Source: Pseudoalteromonas sp. H71
GTDB taxonomy: Bacteria > Pseudomonadota > Gammaproteobacteria > Enterobacterales > Alteromonadaceae
Direction: 5' to 3'
Length of the DNA: 39,863 bases
Assembly: GCF_001468485.1 (NCBI RefSeq)
Contig: NZ_LODI01000001.1
Coordinates: forward strand, 283,758 to 323,620
Shown here: positions 1-7,375 of the stretch, one piece after another
How the letters are laid out: every line of letters begins with the position of its first letter
How positions within the stretch are numbered: position 1 is the first letter of the stretch
Position numbers and translations under genes: made by a program
The notes under the pieces: model-generated
The model's database searches: none
Told to the model about the DNA's origin: nothing
Seen by the model: only the letters and a program-made list of their open reading frames with translations

Positions 1-74
1 CGCCTCAGTCATCGTTTAGTACCAATGTCAGTCCAGTTTTGGCAGCATTCTCACGCTACTCAATAACAAATCTG

Positions 75-214
75 TGGTTTATGTTTTTTACATAACCAAC
101 CCTGTGTGGCTCAGACAGTGGGCATACCCAACATTTAAATAAGAGCGGTTAACGTGCAGGCTCAATCAGATCTGATGGTTTTACCAACCCCGTTTTTAAC
201 TCAGCACGTTAACC
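75..214 (-). ncRNA. Candidate IS110/IS1111 guide RNA region (structured non-coding DNA downstream of transposase)
   Basis: The transposase stop is followed (reading leftwards) by a perfect 11-bp inverted repeat: GGTTAACGTGC at 147-157 pairs with GCACGTTAACC at 204-214. The 46-nt interior holds two further small hairpins, the self-complementary ATCAGATCTGAT around 165-176 and TGG/CCA around 176-186. Another hairpin (GGTTTATG with CATAACC around a T run) lies at 75-96. A long closing stem with branched interior loops, placed after the gene, is what is known for guide RNAs of IS1111-type elements. Identity as RNA is inference from position and folding only. The strand is assumed to be that of the transposase. 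Confidence 0.35.
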
Positions 215-233
215 TAATTCCGTTTTATGGTCG

Positions 234-1276
234 TTAAGAAAAAGCCTTGTGTTCATCAAATGGGACGTTGTCTTTCAGCACGTGGTAACACGCTCTTGCC
301 AGTTTATGTGCAACGGTTTTAATCGCAATAACTTGATTTGTTTTAGCTAACTTGCGTTGATAATACTTTTTAATTGTTGGGTTATACCGAATGGCAAAGT
401 TAGCGGCTTCAGTAAACGCCCACGCTAAGTAACGATTACCATTCTTTTGATTTGTAGCGCCTTTCTTCTTCCCATTGCTGTATTTTGCACCTTTAACGCA
501 GCGACAATAGGAGGAGAAATTACCTGGGCTATCAAAACGTTTAATAGTGCCTGTTTCTAACATAATGGTCAGTGCTAACGTATTCCCAATCCCATCGATA
601 CTGGTTAGGTTTATAAACTCAGGGGAGAGCGATGTTTGTTGTAAAATAGCACTCTCTATTGCGTTGATTTGCTGTTGAGCACAGCGTATTAATGAAAGGT
701 TAGAAATGACCGACAGTGCTGTATTCGTTGAGCTGAAATCGGTGTGTACTTGCTCAACATTGACGCATTTTCTGATAGCGGCCATTTGTTTGATTTTGTT
801 GCTACTGAGCTTGTATCCAAGATGACGCATGTAACAACTTTGCACTGATAATAAGTTTTTAGTGGACTGTTGAACAATGTCCATTCGTTTACGCATTAAG
901 TCGCGAACAGCCCTGAGCTCTCGAGGATAAATATAGCCCTCAGGCAGAATGTTTAAACGTAGCATTTCAGCTAACCAACACGCATCACTGTGGTCATCAG
1001 CATGCTTTAAGCCTGAATACTGTTTAATTGCAGCGGGGTTTGCTAAGTGAAGTTTAAACCCTTCATCCATTAAAGCATCGACTAACCAATACCAGTTAAA
1101 AGTTGATTCAACAACAAGTCCTTTTAAATTGTCTTTATAAGGACTGAGAAAAGATAAGATAAAATGACAGACATGTCATTATTTAAACGCTTAGCGGTAA
1201 GCGTTTCACCGTGTTCATTAATGATAGCAATAACACTATTATTTGAATGCAAGTCAATTCCACCATATAGTTTCAT
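234..1276 (-). pseudogene. IS110-family transposase (DEDD/serine recombinase), frameshifted
   Basis: Two minus-strand reading frames make one IS110 transposase. The N-terminal part starts at ATG 1276 (MKLYGGIDLHSNN, RuvC-like domain with the first catalytic Asp at residue 8) and runs off frame into a stop at 1124. The rest (234 to about 1150) continues with VVESTFNWYWL (catalytic Glu), DDHSDACWLAEML (the Asp pair) and the C-terminal Transposase_20 domain (IDGIGNTLALTIMLETG, then NGKKKG and GNRYLAWAF). The frame is lost at a tandem AAGAT-AAGAT at 1151-1160. Removing one 5-bp copy gives 1038 nt, exactly 345 codons plus stop, the normal size for the family. The start is supported by a strong GAGGAG ribosome site five bases upstream. 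In life the protein cuts and rejoins DNA guided by an RNA from the element; here it should be non-functional. Confidence 0.88.
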
Positions 1277-1280
1277 ACTA

Positions 1281-1342
1281 AGCTCCTCGTGATACTGTTT
1301 ATGTTTTGAACAACACAACTGTATCGAAAAACTCGAGGAGCT
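1281..1342 (-). promoter_or_regulatory. Inverted repeat able to sequester the transposase ribosome binding site
   Basis: AGCTCCTCG at 1281-1289 and CGAGGAGCT at 1334-1342 are perfect 9-bp inverted repeats with a 44-nt spacer. On the minus-strand transcript the downstream arm is the GAGGAG ribosome binding site of the transposase, ending four bases before the ATG at 1276. A transcript reading in from outside would contain both arms and mask the site, whereas one starting between the arms would not. Such masking is established for IS10 and IS200; applying it here is inference. Confidence 0.5.
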
Positions 1343-1358
1343 TTCTATATGATTATCA

Positions 1359-1380
1359 GGTCTTGTTTCTTGCCAAGACC
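1359..1380. repeat. Small hairpin beside the insertion sequence
   Basis: GGTCTTG (1359-1365) and CAAGACC (1374-1380) form a 7-bp stem with an 8-nt loop at the presumed upstream edge of the IS. It may be part of the element end or of the target. IS110-family elements often insert at stem-loops, but nothing here proves that. Confidence 0.35.
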
Positions 1381-1435
1381 AAACATCAACCTCACGTTTA
1401 ACCCACCTCCCCCGTCATCGCGCCCTGAAAAGAAG

Positions 1436-1526
1436 CAATTGATGAGTAATATCGCGCATGGATGCGCGATAAGGCGAAACTAGGCCATGGATGGCCTATC
1501 TTCGCCGTTTATGTTCACATCAATTG
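1436..1526. repeat. Intergenic element folding as a three-way junction
   Basis: An outer 9-bp stem (CAATTGATG 1436-1444 with CATCAATTG 1518-1526) encloses two arms. Arm one is a perfect 10-bp stem, 1450-1459 with 1462-1471, around GG. Arm two has GGCGAA 1473-1478 paired with TTCGCC 1501-1506 enclosing a perfect 8-bp stem, 1481-1488 with 1491-1498, again around GG. Both arm tips read CATGGATG although their flanking stem sequences differ, so the tip motif and the pairing seem to be what is kept. It has no reading frame of note. It is likely a dispersed repeat or a structured RNA; function unknown. Confidence 0.6.
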
Positions 1527-1569
1527 TGATTTGAAGGAAATAGCGTGATGCTCGGGGCGCCGTGGGGTT

Positions 1570-1641
1570 CCAAGGGCCGGTCGGCGGTAGCCGCCCCTTG
1601 GTTGCCGCCAGCAATCTGGCAAAAAACCTTGAATAAGGTTT
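1570..1641. repeat. Two further hairpins in the gcvP downstream region
   Basis: CCAAGGG (1570-1576) pairs with CCCTTGG (1595-1601), enclosing GGCGG (1583-1587) with CCGCC (1591-1595). About 22 bases on, AAACCTT (1624-1630) pairs with AAGGTTT (1635-1641) across a GAAT loop. The first hairpin sits in a short GC-rich island (about 1551-1620) unlike its AT-rich surroundings. No gene is seen here. Confidence 0.45.
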
Positions 1642-1720
1642 CTAATATTTAAAAAGCGCGAAATGCATTCACATTATCGGTGGTTATAAACCTCAAACAC
1701 CTATTCAAATACTTATTCGA

Positions 1721-1813
1721 GCTACCGCCCGCGCGTCAGCAAGCTAAACGCCAACAACAATTAAATACCTTTTGGGCTTCGCCCAACACGCCAGCAAGCT
1801 GTGCGTCTACAAC
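1721..1813. repeat. Imperfect tandem repeat, two copies of about 38 bp
   Basis: Copy one (1721-1758) and copy two (1776-1813) share GCT-(A/T)-C-GCCC near their left end, then CG(T/C)CAGCAAGCT in the middle, then CG-C-ACAAC at the right end. Starts are 55 bp apart. Copy two begins with a small GGGC/GCCC hairpin. This resembles dispersed intergenic repeats common in Pseudoalteromonas-like genomes, which I state from memory. With the elements at 1436-1641 it accounts for most of the gene-free stretch between the IS and gcvP. Confidence 0.5.
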
Positions 1814-1824
1814 GTTTTAACACA

Positions 1825-1854
1825 AAAAGCCGCTGCATTGCTGCAACGGCTTTT
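1825..1854. terminator. Rho-independent terminator of gcvP (bidirectional)
   Basis: AAAAGCCGCTGCA (1825-1837) pairs with TGCAACGGCTTTT (1842-1854) with one mismatch across a TTGC loop. On the minus strand the hairpin is followed by TTTTTGTG. It lies 45 bases after the gcvP stop. Confidence 0.85.
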
Positions 1855-1899
1855 ATAATTTCGATAAATCCCCACTCTAAAGTGGAATTTTTTCAAAAA

Positions 1900-4791
1900 T
1901 TAGTCGCGGTAAGTCTCTACCGCTGGGCATGAACATACTAAGTTACGGTCGCCGTATACATCATCTATACGTGTAACCGTTGGCCAAAACTTATCTTTAG
2001 CAACGCTTGGTACTGGGAATGCAGCGTAAAAACGGTCATACGCGCGGTCCCATTCGTTACCTAACACGTCAGCTTGTGTATGCGGAGCAAACACAAGTGG
2101 GTTGTTTTCGATTGACCATTCGCCAGAGATTACTTTGTCGATTTCGCCTTTGATTGACACCATCGCTTCGATAAAGCGGTCTATCTCGCCTTTTGACTCA
2201 GACTCTGTTGGCTCAATCATCAATGTGCCAGCTACTGGGAACGACATAGTAGGTGAATGGAAACCGTAATCTTGTAGGCGCTTAGCTACGTCCATTTCAG
2301 TAATGCCTGACGCTTCTTTTAATGGGCGTAAATCAACAATACATTCGTGAGCAACGCGGTTGTTGCGGCCACGGTATAAAATTGGGAAGTGCTGGCTTAA
2401 CTCGTGCGTTAAGTAGTTAGCGTTCACAATGGCCATTTCGGTGGCTTGTTTTAAGCCCTCTGAGCCCATCATGGTAATGTAAGCCCATGAAATAGGTAAA
2501 ATAGCCGCTGAGCCGTAAGGCGCTGCTGATACTGCACCGTTGTTAATGTTGGTACCTGGTACGTTTATTACGCTGTGGTTTGGCATAAATGGCGCAAGGT
2601 GCGATTTAACACCAATTGGGCCTACACCTGGGCCGCCGCCACCGTGCGGAATACAGAACGTTTTGTGCAAGTTTAAGTGCGATACGTCTGAACCAATAAA
2701 GCCCGGGCTTGTTACGCCTACTTGTGCGTTCATGTTTGCGCCGTCCATGTAAACTTGGCCGCCGTGCTCATGAATAATGTCACATAGTTCACGAATGGTT
2801 TCTTCGTAAACACCGTGGGTAGATGGGTATGTGATCATGGCACACGACAGGTTTTCAGACACTTCTTCAGCTTTCGCTTTAAGATCGGCCATGTCGATGT
2901 TGCCGTTTTTGTCACAGTTAACCACCACAATTTTCATGCTGGCCATTTGTGCCGACGCAGGGTTAGTACCATGCGCAGAACTTGGAATTAAACATACGTT
3001 ACGGTGCGCATCGCCGCGTGACTCGTGGTATTTGCGAATGGCAATTAAGCCTGCGTATTCACCTTGTGCGCCCGAGTTTGGCTGTAGTGAAACCGCATCG
3101 TAACCGGTAATGTTAACTAGCCAGTCGTGTAGCTCGTTAATCATTATTTGGTAACCCTCTGCTTGGTCTAGCGGGCAGAATGGGTGAAGGTTTGCAAATT
3201 CAGGCCATGTAACGGGGATCATCTCAGCGGTCGCGTTTAGTTTCATGGTACATGAACCTAACGAAATCATTGAGTGATTAAGCGCTAAATCTTTGTTTTC
3301 AAGGCGCTTAATGTAGCGAAGCATGTCTGTTTCGCTGTGGTAGCTGTTAAAGTTTGGATGCGTTAATACTTCGTCATCACGCACTAAACTTGCTGGAATA
3401 GAGTCGCTACCGTTTGCTTCAATATCGGCTGCAATGGCATCTACGCTTAGGCCGTGGCCTTCACCTAGTACAATATCAAATAGCTCAGCTACATCGGCAC
3501 GCGTTGTGGTTTCTGAAACCGATATTGAGTATTCGCCATCGTGGTTTGTAGCAAAGTTAACACCATGTGCAATGGCACGTGCTATTACATCGTTTTTGTT
3601 GTCGCCAACGATTGTTAGCGTATCAAACCACGTGCTGTGCTTAAGTGCTACACCTTTAGCTTTTAAGCCAATTGCTAAAATATCAGCAAAGCGATGTATA
3701 CGCTGCGCGATAGTTTTTAAGCCTTGCGGGCCGTGGTACACCGCGTAAAACGCGGCCATGTTGGCAAGCAGTACCTGCGCTGTACAAATGTTTGAGTTGG
3801 CTTTGTCGCGGCGAATGTGTTGTTCGCGCGTTTGCATTGCCATGCGCAGTGCGTCGTTACCTAAACGGTCTTTAGATACACCAATAATACGCCCTGGTAA
3901 CGAACGCTTGTACGCGTCACGTGTTGCAAAAAATGCAGCATGTGGTCCGCCGTAACCCATTGGTACACCAAAACGCTGAGCCGAACCAAGTACTACGTCG
4001 GCTCCTAATTTACCCGGCGCTTTTAATAGTAATAAGCTCATAATGTCGGCAGCAACACAGGCAATGGCCTTTTTGCTTTGCACGCCGGCAATTAGGTCGG
4101 TTACGTCAACTATTTCACCCGATGTAGATGGGTATTGGAATAATGCACCAAAAATGTCGTGGTTAACGGCGTCGGCCGCTTTACCAATAATGATTTCAAA
4201 ACCAAATTGCTCAGCACGGGTGCTTACTACGTCTATAGTTTGTGTGTGTACGTCGTCGGCAATAAAAAAGGCGTTGGCTTTTTTAGCTTTTGATACACGT
4301 TTTGCTAGGCCCATTGCCTCGGCAGCAGCGGTTGATTCGTCAAGTAACGACGCACTTGCTAAATCTAGGCCTGTTAAATCTAGGGTCATAGTTTGGAAGT
4401 TTAGTAACGATTCTAAACGCCCTTGTGCAATCTCTGGCTGGTACGGCGTGTACGCTGTATACCAACCCGGATTTTCTAGTACGTTACGTAAAATCACGTG
4501 CGGTACATGTGTTGGGTGGTAGCCTTGGCCAATGTACGATTTGAAAACTTTATTTTTGCTTGCTACTGACTTTAAGTAGCTTAGTGTTTCAACTTCAGTA
4601 CGGCTTTCGCCAATGCTTAGCGGTTGCTCTAGGCGAATGTTAGCCGGTACAGTTTGATCGATCAGCTCTTGTACACTCGATACTTCTAAAGCGCTCAGCA
4701 TATCGCTTACTTGAGCGGGGCTTGGCCCAATATGGCGGCGAATAAAATCTTGCTTTTGCTCTAACTGCTCAAGAGATTTGGCGTTTGACAT
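1900..4791 (-). CDS. gcvP: Glycine dehydrogenase (decarboxylating), P protein of the glycine cleavage system
   Basis: GcvP binds glycine on pyridoxal phosphate, releases CO2 and passes the aminomethyl group to the lipoyl arm of GcvH in the cytoplasm. At 963 residues it has the full length of the fused two-lobe bacterial enzyme. The N terminus has the typical FIRRHIGPS motif. The C-terminal lobe carries the cofactor lysine at residue 710 in NLHKTF, followed by the glycine-rich [10 protein letters not shown] loop. The ATG at 4791 is preceded by AGGAA. It is the last gene of the gcv cluster, separated from gcvH by 156 bases that include a terminator-like hairpin (4897-4928). It may therefore have its own promoter or receive only partial read-through. 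No defect is visible. Confidence 0.98.
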   Translation of the reverse strand: MSNAKSLEQLEQKQDFIRRHIGPSPAQVSDMLSALEVSSVQELIDQTVPANIRLEQPLSIGESRTEVETLSYLKSVASKNKVFKSYIGQGYHPTHVPHVILRNVLENPGWYTAYTPYQPEIAQGRLESLLNFQTMTLDLTGLDLASASLLDESTAAAEAMGLAKRVSKAKKANAFFIADDVHTQTIDVVSTRAEQFGFEIIIGKAADAVNHDIFGALFQYPSTSGEIVDVTDLIAGVQSKKAIACVAADIMSLLLLKAPGKLGADVVLGSAQRFGVPMGYGGPHAAFFATRDAYKRSLPGRIIGVSKDRLGNDALRMAMQTREQHIRRDKANSNICTAQVLLANMAAFYAVYHGPQGLKTIAQRIHRFADILAIGLKAKGVALKHSTWFDTLTIVGDNKNDVIARAIAHGVNFATNHDGEYSISVSETTTRADVAELFDIVLGEGHGLSVDAIAADIEANGSDSIPASLVRDDEVLTHPNFNSYHSETDMLRYIKRLENKDLALNHSMISLGSCTMKLNATAEMIPVTWPEFANLHPFCPLDQAEGYQIMINELHDWLVNITGYDAVSLQPNSGAQGEYAGLIAIRKYHESRGDAHRNVCLIPSSAHGTNPASAQMASMKIVVVNCDKNGNIDMADLKAKAEEVSENLSCAMITYPSTHGVYEETIRELCDIIHEHGGQVYMDGANMNAQVGVTSPGFIGSDVSHLNLHKTFCIPHGGGGPGVGPIGVKSHLAPFMPNHSVINVPGTNINNGAVSAAPYGSAAILPISWAYITMMGSEGLKQATEMAIVNANYLTHELSQHFPILYRGRNNRVAHECIVDLRPLKEASGITEMDVAKRLQDYGFHSPTMSFPVAGTLMIEPTESESKGEIDRFIEAMVSIKGEIDKVISGEWSIENNPLVFAPHTQADVLGNEWDRAYDRFYAAFPVPSVAKDKFWPTVTRIDDVYGDRNLVCSCPAVETYRD

Positions 4792-4814
4792 GTGTCTAGA
4801 TTCCTATGATCCTA

Positions 4815-4837
4815 AATACTAATGGGTAACTAGTATT
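4815..4837. repeat. Short inverted repeat in the gcvP leader
   Basis: AATACTA (4815-4821) and TAGTATT (4831-4837) form a 7-bp stem with a 9-nt loop in the AT-rich region between the upstream terminator and gcvP. It could be an operator half-site pair or a leader hairpin. Evidence is limited to the symmetry. Confidence 0.25.
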
Positions 4838-4896
4838 AATTAAAATATATGATGATTTAACGTCAAAATGGTATGGAAAGTTGGCGATAAAATCAT

Positions 4897-4928
4897 AAAA
4901 GCCCCATCAAACATAAAACGGGGCTTTT
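4897..4928. terminator. Terminator-like hairpin between gcvH and gcvP
   Basis: AAAAGCCCC (4897-4905) pairs with GGGGCTTTT (4920-4928) around a 14-nt AT-rich loop. On the minus strand the hairpin ends in CTTTTAT. It lies 19 bases beyond the gcvH stop and would end or reduce transcription before gcvP. Confidence 0.7.
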
Positions 4929-4947
4929 AAGTATCAATGAAGAGTGA

Positions 4948-5337
4948 TTACTCTTCGTCGATAGTGTGCGAGTAACCTTCAGCGTCTAATAGGTTGTCTA
5001 GTTCAGACTCATCAGATGCTTTAACACGGAATAACCAACCATCACCGTACGCGTCGTTGTTTACTGTTTCAGGTGCGTCTTCTAGCTCTTCGTTAATGGC
5101 AACAATTTCGCCGCTAATTGGTGCGTAGATGTCTGATGCCGCTTTAACCGACTCTGCTACTGCACAATCTTCGCCTGCGTCTACTTCGTCGCCCACTTCT
5201 GGCAATTCAACAAATACCATGTCACCAAGTAGTTCTTGTGCGTGCTCTGTAATACCTACAGTAAAGGTACCGTCACCTTCGTTGCGAACCCACTCGTGTG
5301 AAGAAGCGTATTTTAATTCAGTAGGGATATTGCTCAT
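4948..5337 (-). CDS. gcvH: Glycine cleavage system H protein
   Basis: GcvH is the small lipoylated shuttle that carries the aminomethyl intermediate from GcvP to GcvT and its reduced lipoate to dihydrolipoamide dehydrogenase. The 129-residue protein has the biotinyl/lipoyl fold, with the modified lysine at residue 65 in AESVKAAS, and the typical start [10 protein letters not shown]. The ATG at 5337 is preceded by AAGGAAC at good spacing. It lies between gcvT and gcvP. The spacer towards gcvT is filled by a palindromic repeat element (5359-5520), so co-transcription with gcvT depends on reading through that element. Its acidic C terminus is normal for the family. Confidence 0.98.
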   Translation of the reverse strand: MSNIPTELKYASSHEWVRNEGDGTFTVGITEHAQELLGDMVFVELPEVGDEVDAGEDCAVAESVKAASDIYAPISGEIVAINEELEDAPETVNNDAYGDGWLFRVKASDESELDNLLDAEGYSHTIDEE

Positions 5338-5358
5338 TATCTTGTTCCTTTGGTTATG

Positions 5359-5520
5359 ATACCAATCAAATTAAATATTTAACCACTCTAGCGGTCTAAA
5401 TAAAGCGCTAACATCGTTATTAATTTTTCAGGTAGAACAACTACATATCAAAATTAATGCCTTGTTATCACTCTATTTATCCGTAGCTGTAAGTGGTTAA
5501 TAACTCAACATAATTGGTAT
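5359..5520. repeat. MITE-like palindromic repeat between gcvT and gcvH
   Basis: The 162-bp element has terminal inverted repeats ATACCAAT (5359-5366) and ATTGGTAT (5513-5520), and a second nested inverted pair TTAACCACT (5379-5387) and AGTGGTTAA (5492-5500). The rest is AT-rich with no reading frame. Such long imperfect palindromes ending in ATTGGTAT are, from memory, frequent in Pseudoalteromonas and related marine genomes. It occupies almost the whole 204-bp gcvT-gcvH spacer, so it probably inserted into the operon. As RNA it could fold into a long hairpin and affect processing of the message. Confidence 0.65.
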
Positions 5521-5541
5521 TATTGGGTGATAACACCAAAT

Positions 5542-6624
5542 TTAAATTATTGATTTACCGTTACGTACAAAGCTAGGCTTCACTACTTTAACGTTAACTA
5601 ATTTTTTGCGCATTTCTACTTGAGCTGTGTCGCCTATTGAACGTGGTACACGTGCAAGGGCTACACTAAAACCAAGTGTAGGTGAGAAAGTACCTGAGGT
5701 AATAACCCCTTCCCCACCGTCAACAATTACTTTTGAACCGCTACGCAATACGCCTTTTTCTTCAAGTACTAAACCAACAAGTTTGTCGGTGCTTTTTTCG
5801 GCGCGTTGTTTAACCAGTACGTCACGGCCAATAAAGTCACGATCTTCAGGTTCCCATGCAATAGTCCATGCCATGTTAGCAGCAAGTGGCGATACACTTT
5901 CGTCCATATCTAGGCCGTAAAGGTTCATACCTGCTTCTAAACGTAGCGTGTCACGCGCACCTAAACCAGCTGGCGCTACACCTGCATCTAGCAGTTGTTG
6001 CCATAAATCGGCTGCTTGGTCGTTTGGTACTACAATTTCGTAACCGTCTTCGCCAGTATAACCCGTTGTAGCAATAAATAAATCACCTACTTGAACACCA
6101 AAAAACGGCTTCATACCTTCAACTGCTGCTTGCTGCTCTGCATTTAAAAGCGTGCCTGTTTTTTCGCGTGCGTTAGGGCCTTGTACTGCAATCATTGCAA
6201 ACTCTGGGCGCTCAGTCACTGTAACGGCAAAATCGCTCGATACATTAGCTAAATGCGCTAAGTCTTTTTCGCGCGTAGCCGAGTTAACCACTAGGCGGTA
6301 AAACGTTTCGCTGAAAAAGTAAATTATAAGGTCGTCAATTACGCCGCCTTGCGCGTTAAGCATGCCCGTGTAAAGTGCTTTGCCCGGTACGGTTAATTTA
6401 GCCACGTCATTTGCTACAAGCTTACGTAAAAATGCTTTAGCTTGGTCGCCTTCAATATCAACAATGGTCATATGTGATACGTCAAACATACCTGCATCGT
6501 TACGCACTGCATTATGTTCTTCTATTTGTGAGCCGTAGTTGATTGGCATTTCCCAGCCATGAAAATCAACCATTTTTGCGCCCGCTTCTAGGTGCTTAGC
6601 ATGTAGTACAGTTTTAGAAGTCAT
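5542..6624 (-). CDS. gcvT: Aminomethyltransferase, T protein of the glycine cleavage system
   Basis: GcvT moves the one-carbon unit from aminomethyl-lipoyl GcvH to tetrahydrofolate, giving methylene-tetrahydrofolate and ammonia. The 360-residue protein is full length. It has the folate-binding domain with the catalytic aspartate in GGVIDDL (residues 97-98), GYTGEDGYE near residues 190-200, [13 protein letters not shown] before the C-terminal barrel, and a complete C-terminal domain ending in KPSFVRNGK. The ATG at 6624 follows AAGGA. The gene is preceded by a terminator-like hairpin (6677-6706) and by a shorter, diverged copy of its own N-terminal half (6717-7316). Confidence 0.98.
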   Translation of the reverse strand: MTSKTVLHAKHLEAGAKMVDFHGWEMPINYGSQIEEHNAVRNDAGMFDVSHMTIVDIEGDQAKAFLRKLVANDVAKLTVPGKALYTGMLNAQGGVIDDLIIYFFSETFYRLVVNSATREKDLAHLANVSSDFAVTVTERPEFAMIAVQGPNAREKTGTLLNAEQQAAVEGMKPFFGVQVGDLFIATTGYTGEDGYEIVVPNDQAADLWQQLLDAGVAPAGLGARDTLRLEAGMNLYGLDMDESVSPLAANMAWTIAWEPEDRDFIGRDVLVKQRAEKSTDKLVGLVLEEKGVLRSGSKVIVDGGEGVITSGTFSPTLGFSVALARVPRSIGDTAQVEMRKKLVNVKVVKPSFVRNGKSII

Positions 6625-6676
6625 AACATTCCTTCACGTTTTAAATTAACCCTTAATGGGCGTGGCTTAAATTAAA

Positions 6677-6706
6677 AACAGGCAAACATAGCTATGTTTA
6701 CCTGTT
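6677..6706 (-). terminator. Terminator or attenuator between the gcvT-like gene and gcvT
   Basis: AACAGG-AAACATA (6677-6690) pairs with TATGTTT-CCTGTT (6693-6706), a 14-bp stem with one mismatch. On the minus strand it is followed by TTTAAT. It begins 10 bases after the stop of the gcvT-like gene, so transcripts of that gene may often end here, leaving gcvT to read-through or its own promoter. Confidence 0.6.
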
Positions 6707-6716
6707 GATTGTTTTG

Positions 6717-7316
6717 TTATGCGGCCTGATTTTGCATGACAGCAAAACCCTGCGTTTGCATATAGCTTTGCCATTTTTGTAGCTCTGGCGCTTTAGCTAT
6801 GAGCACAAAATGCTGCTCATCTTTGTTATCAATTGCGGTAATAAATACCTCACCGCTTTGCGCACCGTAGCATAATTGCGCGTCAGATAATCGCAAACCG
6901 GGTGTTAACTTAAAGGCATCAACTAACGTATCAAAGGCGTTTTCGCCGCTTAAGGTAAAGCTGGTTAAGTCGGTACGAATAACGTAGTCAATATCAAAAC
7001 GAAGCTGTTGTTCGTTTATAAGTGACTGTAATTGAAGGCTTGCGCTGTAAGGTAATACAAATCGAAAGGCAGTTTCGCTGAAATAATACACGGCGTAGCT
7101 AAAGTCAGAATTGAAATCGCCGTCTAGCGTGCCTTTTAAGCCTAAACCGCTGGCTGTTAGTTTTGTTAAATCGTGGCCTAAAATACTGCTTAAAAATACA
7201 GAAGCTTCGCTGCCGCTAAAATCCATTACAACTGTGCTGTTATTTGCTTGCAAAGCGTTTATAACCGCGCTGTTGGCGTTGCTGTGGCGGGCAAACATTA
7301 TTGGGTTAAAAGTCAT
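6717..7316 (-). CDS. GcvT-like protein lacking the catalytic aspartate and C-terminal domain (probable pseudoenzyme)
   Basis: This 199-residue protein aligns without gaps to the folate-binding half of the neighbouring GcvT. For example, SVFLSSILGHDLTKLT matches [16 protein letters not shown], and VYYFSETAFRFVLP matches [14 protein letters not shown]. The two aspartates of GcvT at residues 97-98 are Phe72 and Ser73 here. The GYTGEDGYE loop is replaced by IDNKDEQHF, and everything after about GcvT residue 215 is absent. It lacks the KGCYxGQE motif of YgfZ, so it is not that folate protein. It is the first gene after the LysR-facing promoter. A role as a glycine, folate or GcvT-binding regulator or assembly factor is only inference. 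The intact frame with a clear promoter argues against simple decay. I know no established name. Confidence 0.85.
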   Translation of the reverse strand: MTFNPIMFARHSNANSAVINALQANNSTVVMDFSGSEASVFLSSILGHDLTKLTASGLGLKGTLDGDFNSDFSYAVYYFSETAFRFVLPYSASLQLQSLINEQQLRFDIDYVIRTDLTSFTLSGENAFDTLVDAFKLTPGLRLSDAQLCYGAQSGEVFITAIDNKDEQHFVLIAKAPELQKWQSYMQTQGFAVMQNQAA

Positions 7317-7346
7317 AACAAAGACCTGTGTATTTTTAATCTCAAA

Positions 7347-7375
7347 ATTATATTGCGCGGGCTCTGTAACAACAA
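7347..7375 (-). promoter_or_regulatory. Sigma70-type promoter for the gcvT-like/gcv operon
   Basis: On the minus strand a perfect -10 box TATAAT (7352 to 7347) follows a -35 box TTGTTG (7375 to 7370) with the ideal 17-bp spacer. The expected start is near 7340, about 24 bases before the ATG at 7316. The -35 box overlaps the first AAATTGTAATT repeat (7374-7384). Confidence 0.7.

Larger units (their letters stand above)
1..1345 (-). mobile_element. IS110-family insertion sequence, probably inactive, left boundary possibly outside window
   Basis: The element is defined by a broken IS110-type transposase gene (234-1276) and structured non-coding DNA on both sides. I could not fix either end: IS110 elements often lack obvious terminal inverted repeats, and the window begins inside or very near the element. 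The non-coding part downstream of the transposase (1-233) is the longer and more structured one. That arrangement is known for the IS1111 subgroup, where the guide (seek/bridge) RNA lies after the gene. The upstream end is placed near the inverted repeat at 1334-1342 only as a guess. The transposase is frameshifted, so autonomous movement is unlikely unless helped by another copy. Confidence 0.6.

Noticed and set aside
1140-1170. Programmed frameshifting in the IS110 transposase
   Set aside because: IS110-family transposases are known as single-frame proteins, and the shift coincides with a tandem 5-bp duplication rather than a slippery heptamer.
1124-1318. Independent 64-residue protein gene
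   Set aside because: It is the N-terminal end of the frameshifted IS110 transposase; the true start is the ATG at 1276 and the stop is a product of the 5-bp duplication.
1436-1813. CRISPR array or integron attC sites in the repeat-rich stretch
   Set aside because: There is no regular repeat-spacer pattern, no cas or integrase gene nearby, and the palindromes lack attC core-site arrangement.
4043-4522. 159-codon plus-strand frame inside gcvP
   Set aside because: Opposite-strand shadow of a certain gene, with no supporting signals.
6717-7316. Calling the GcvT-like gene ygfZ
   Set aside because: The YgfZ signature KGCYxGQE is absent and the alignment is best with GcvT itself.
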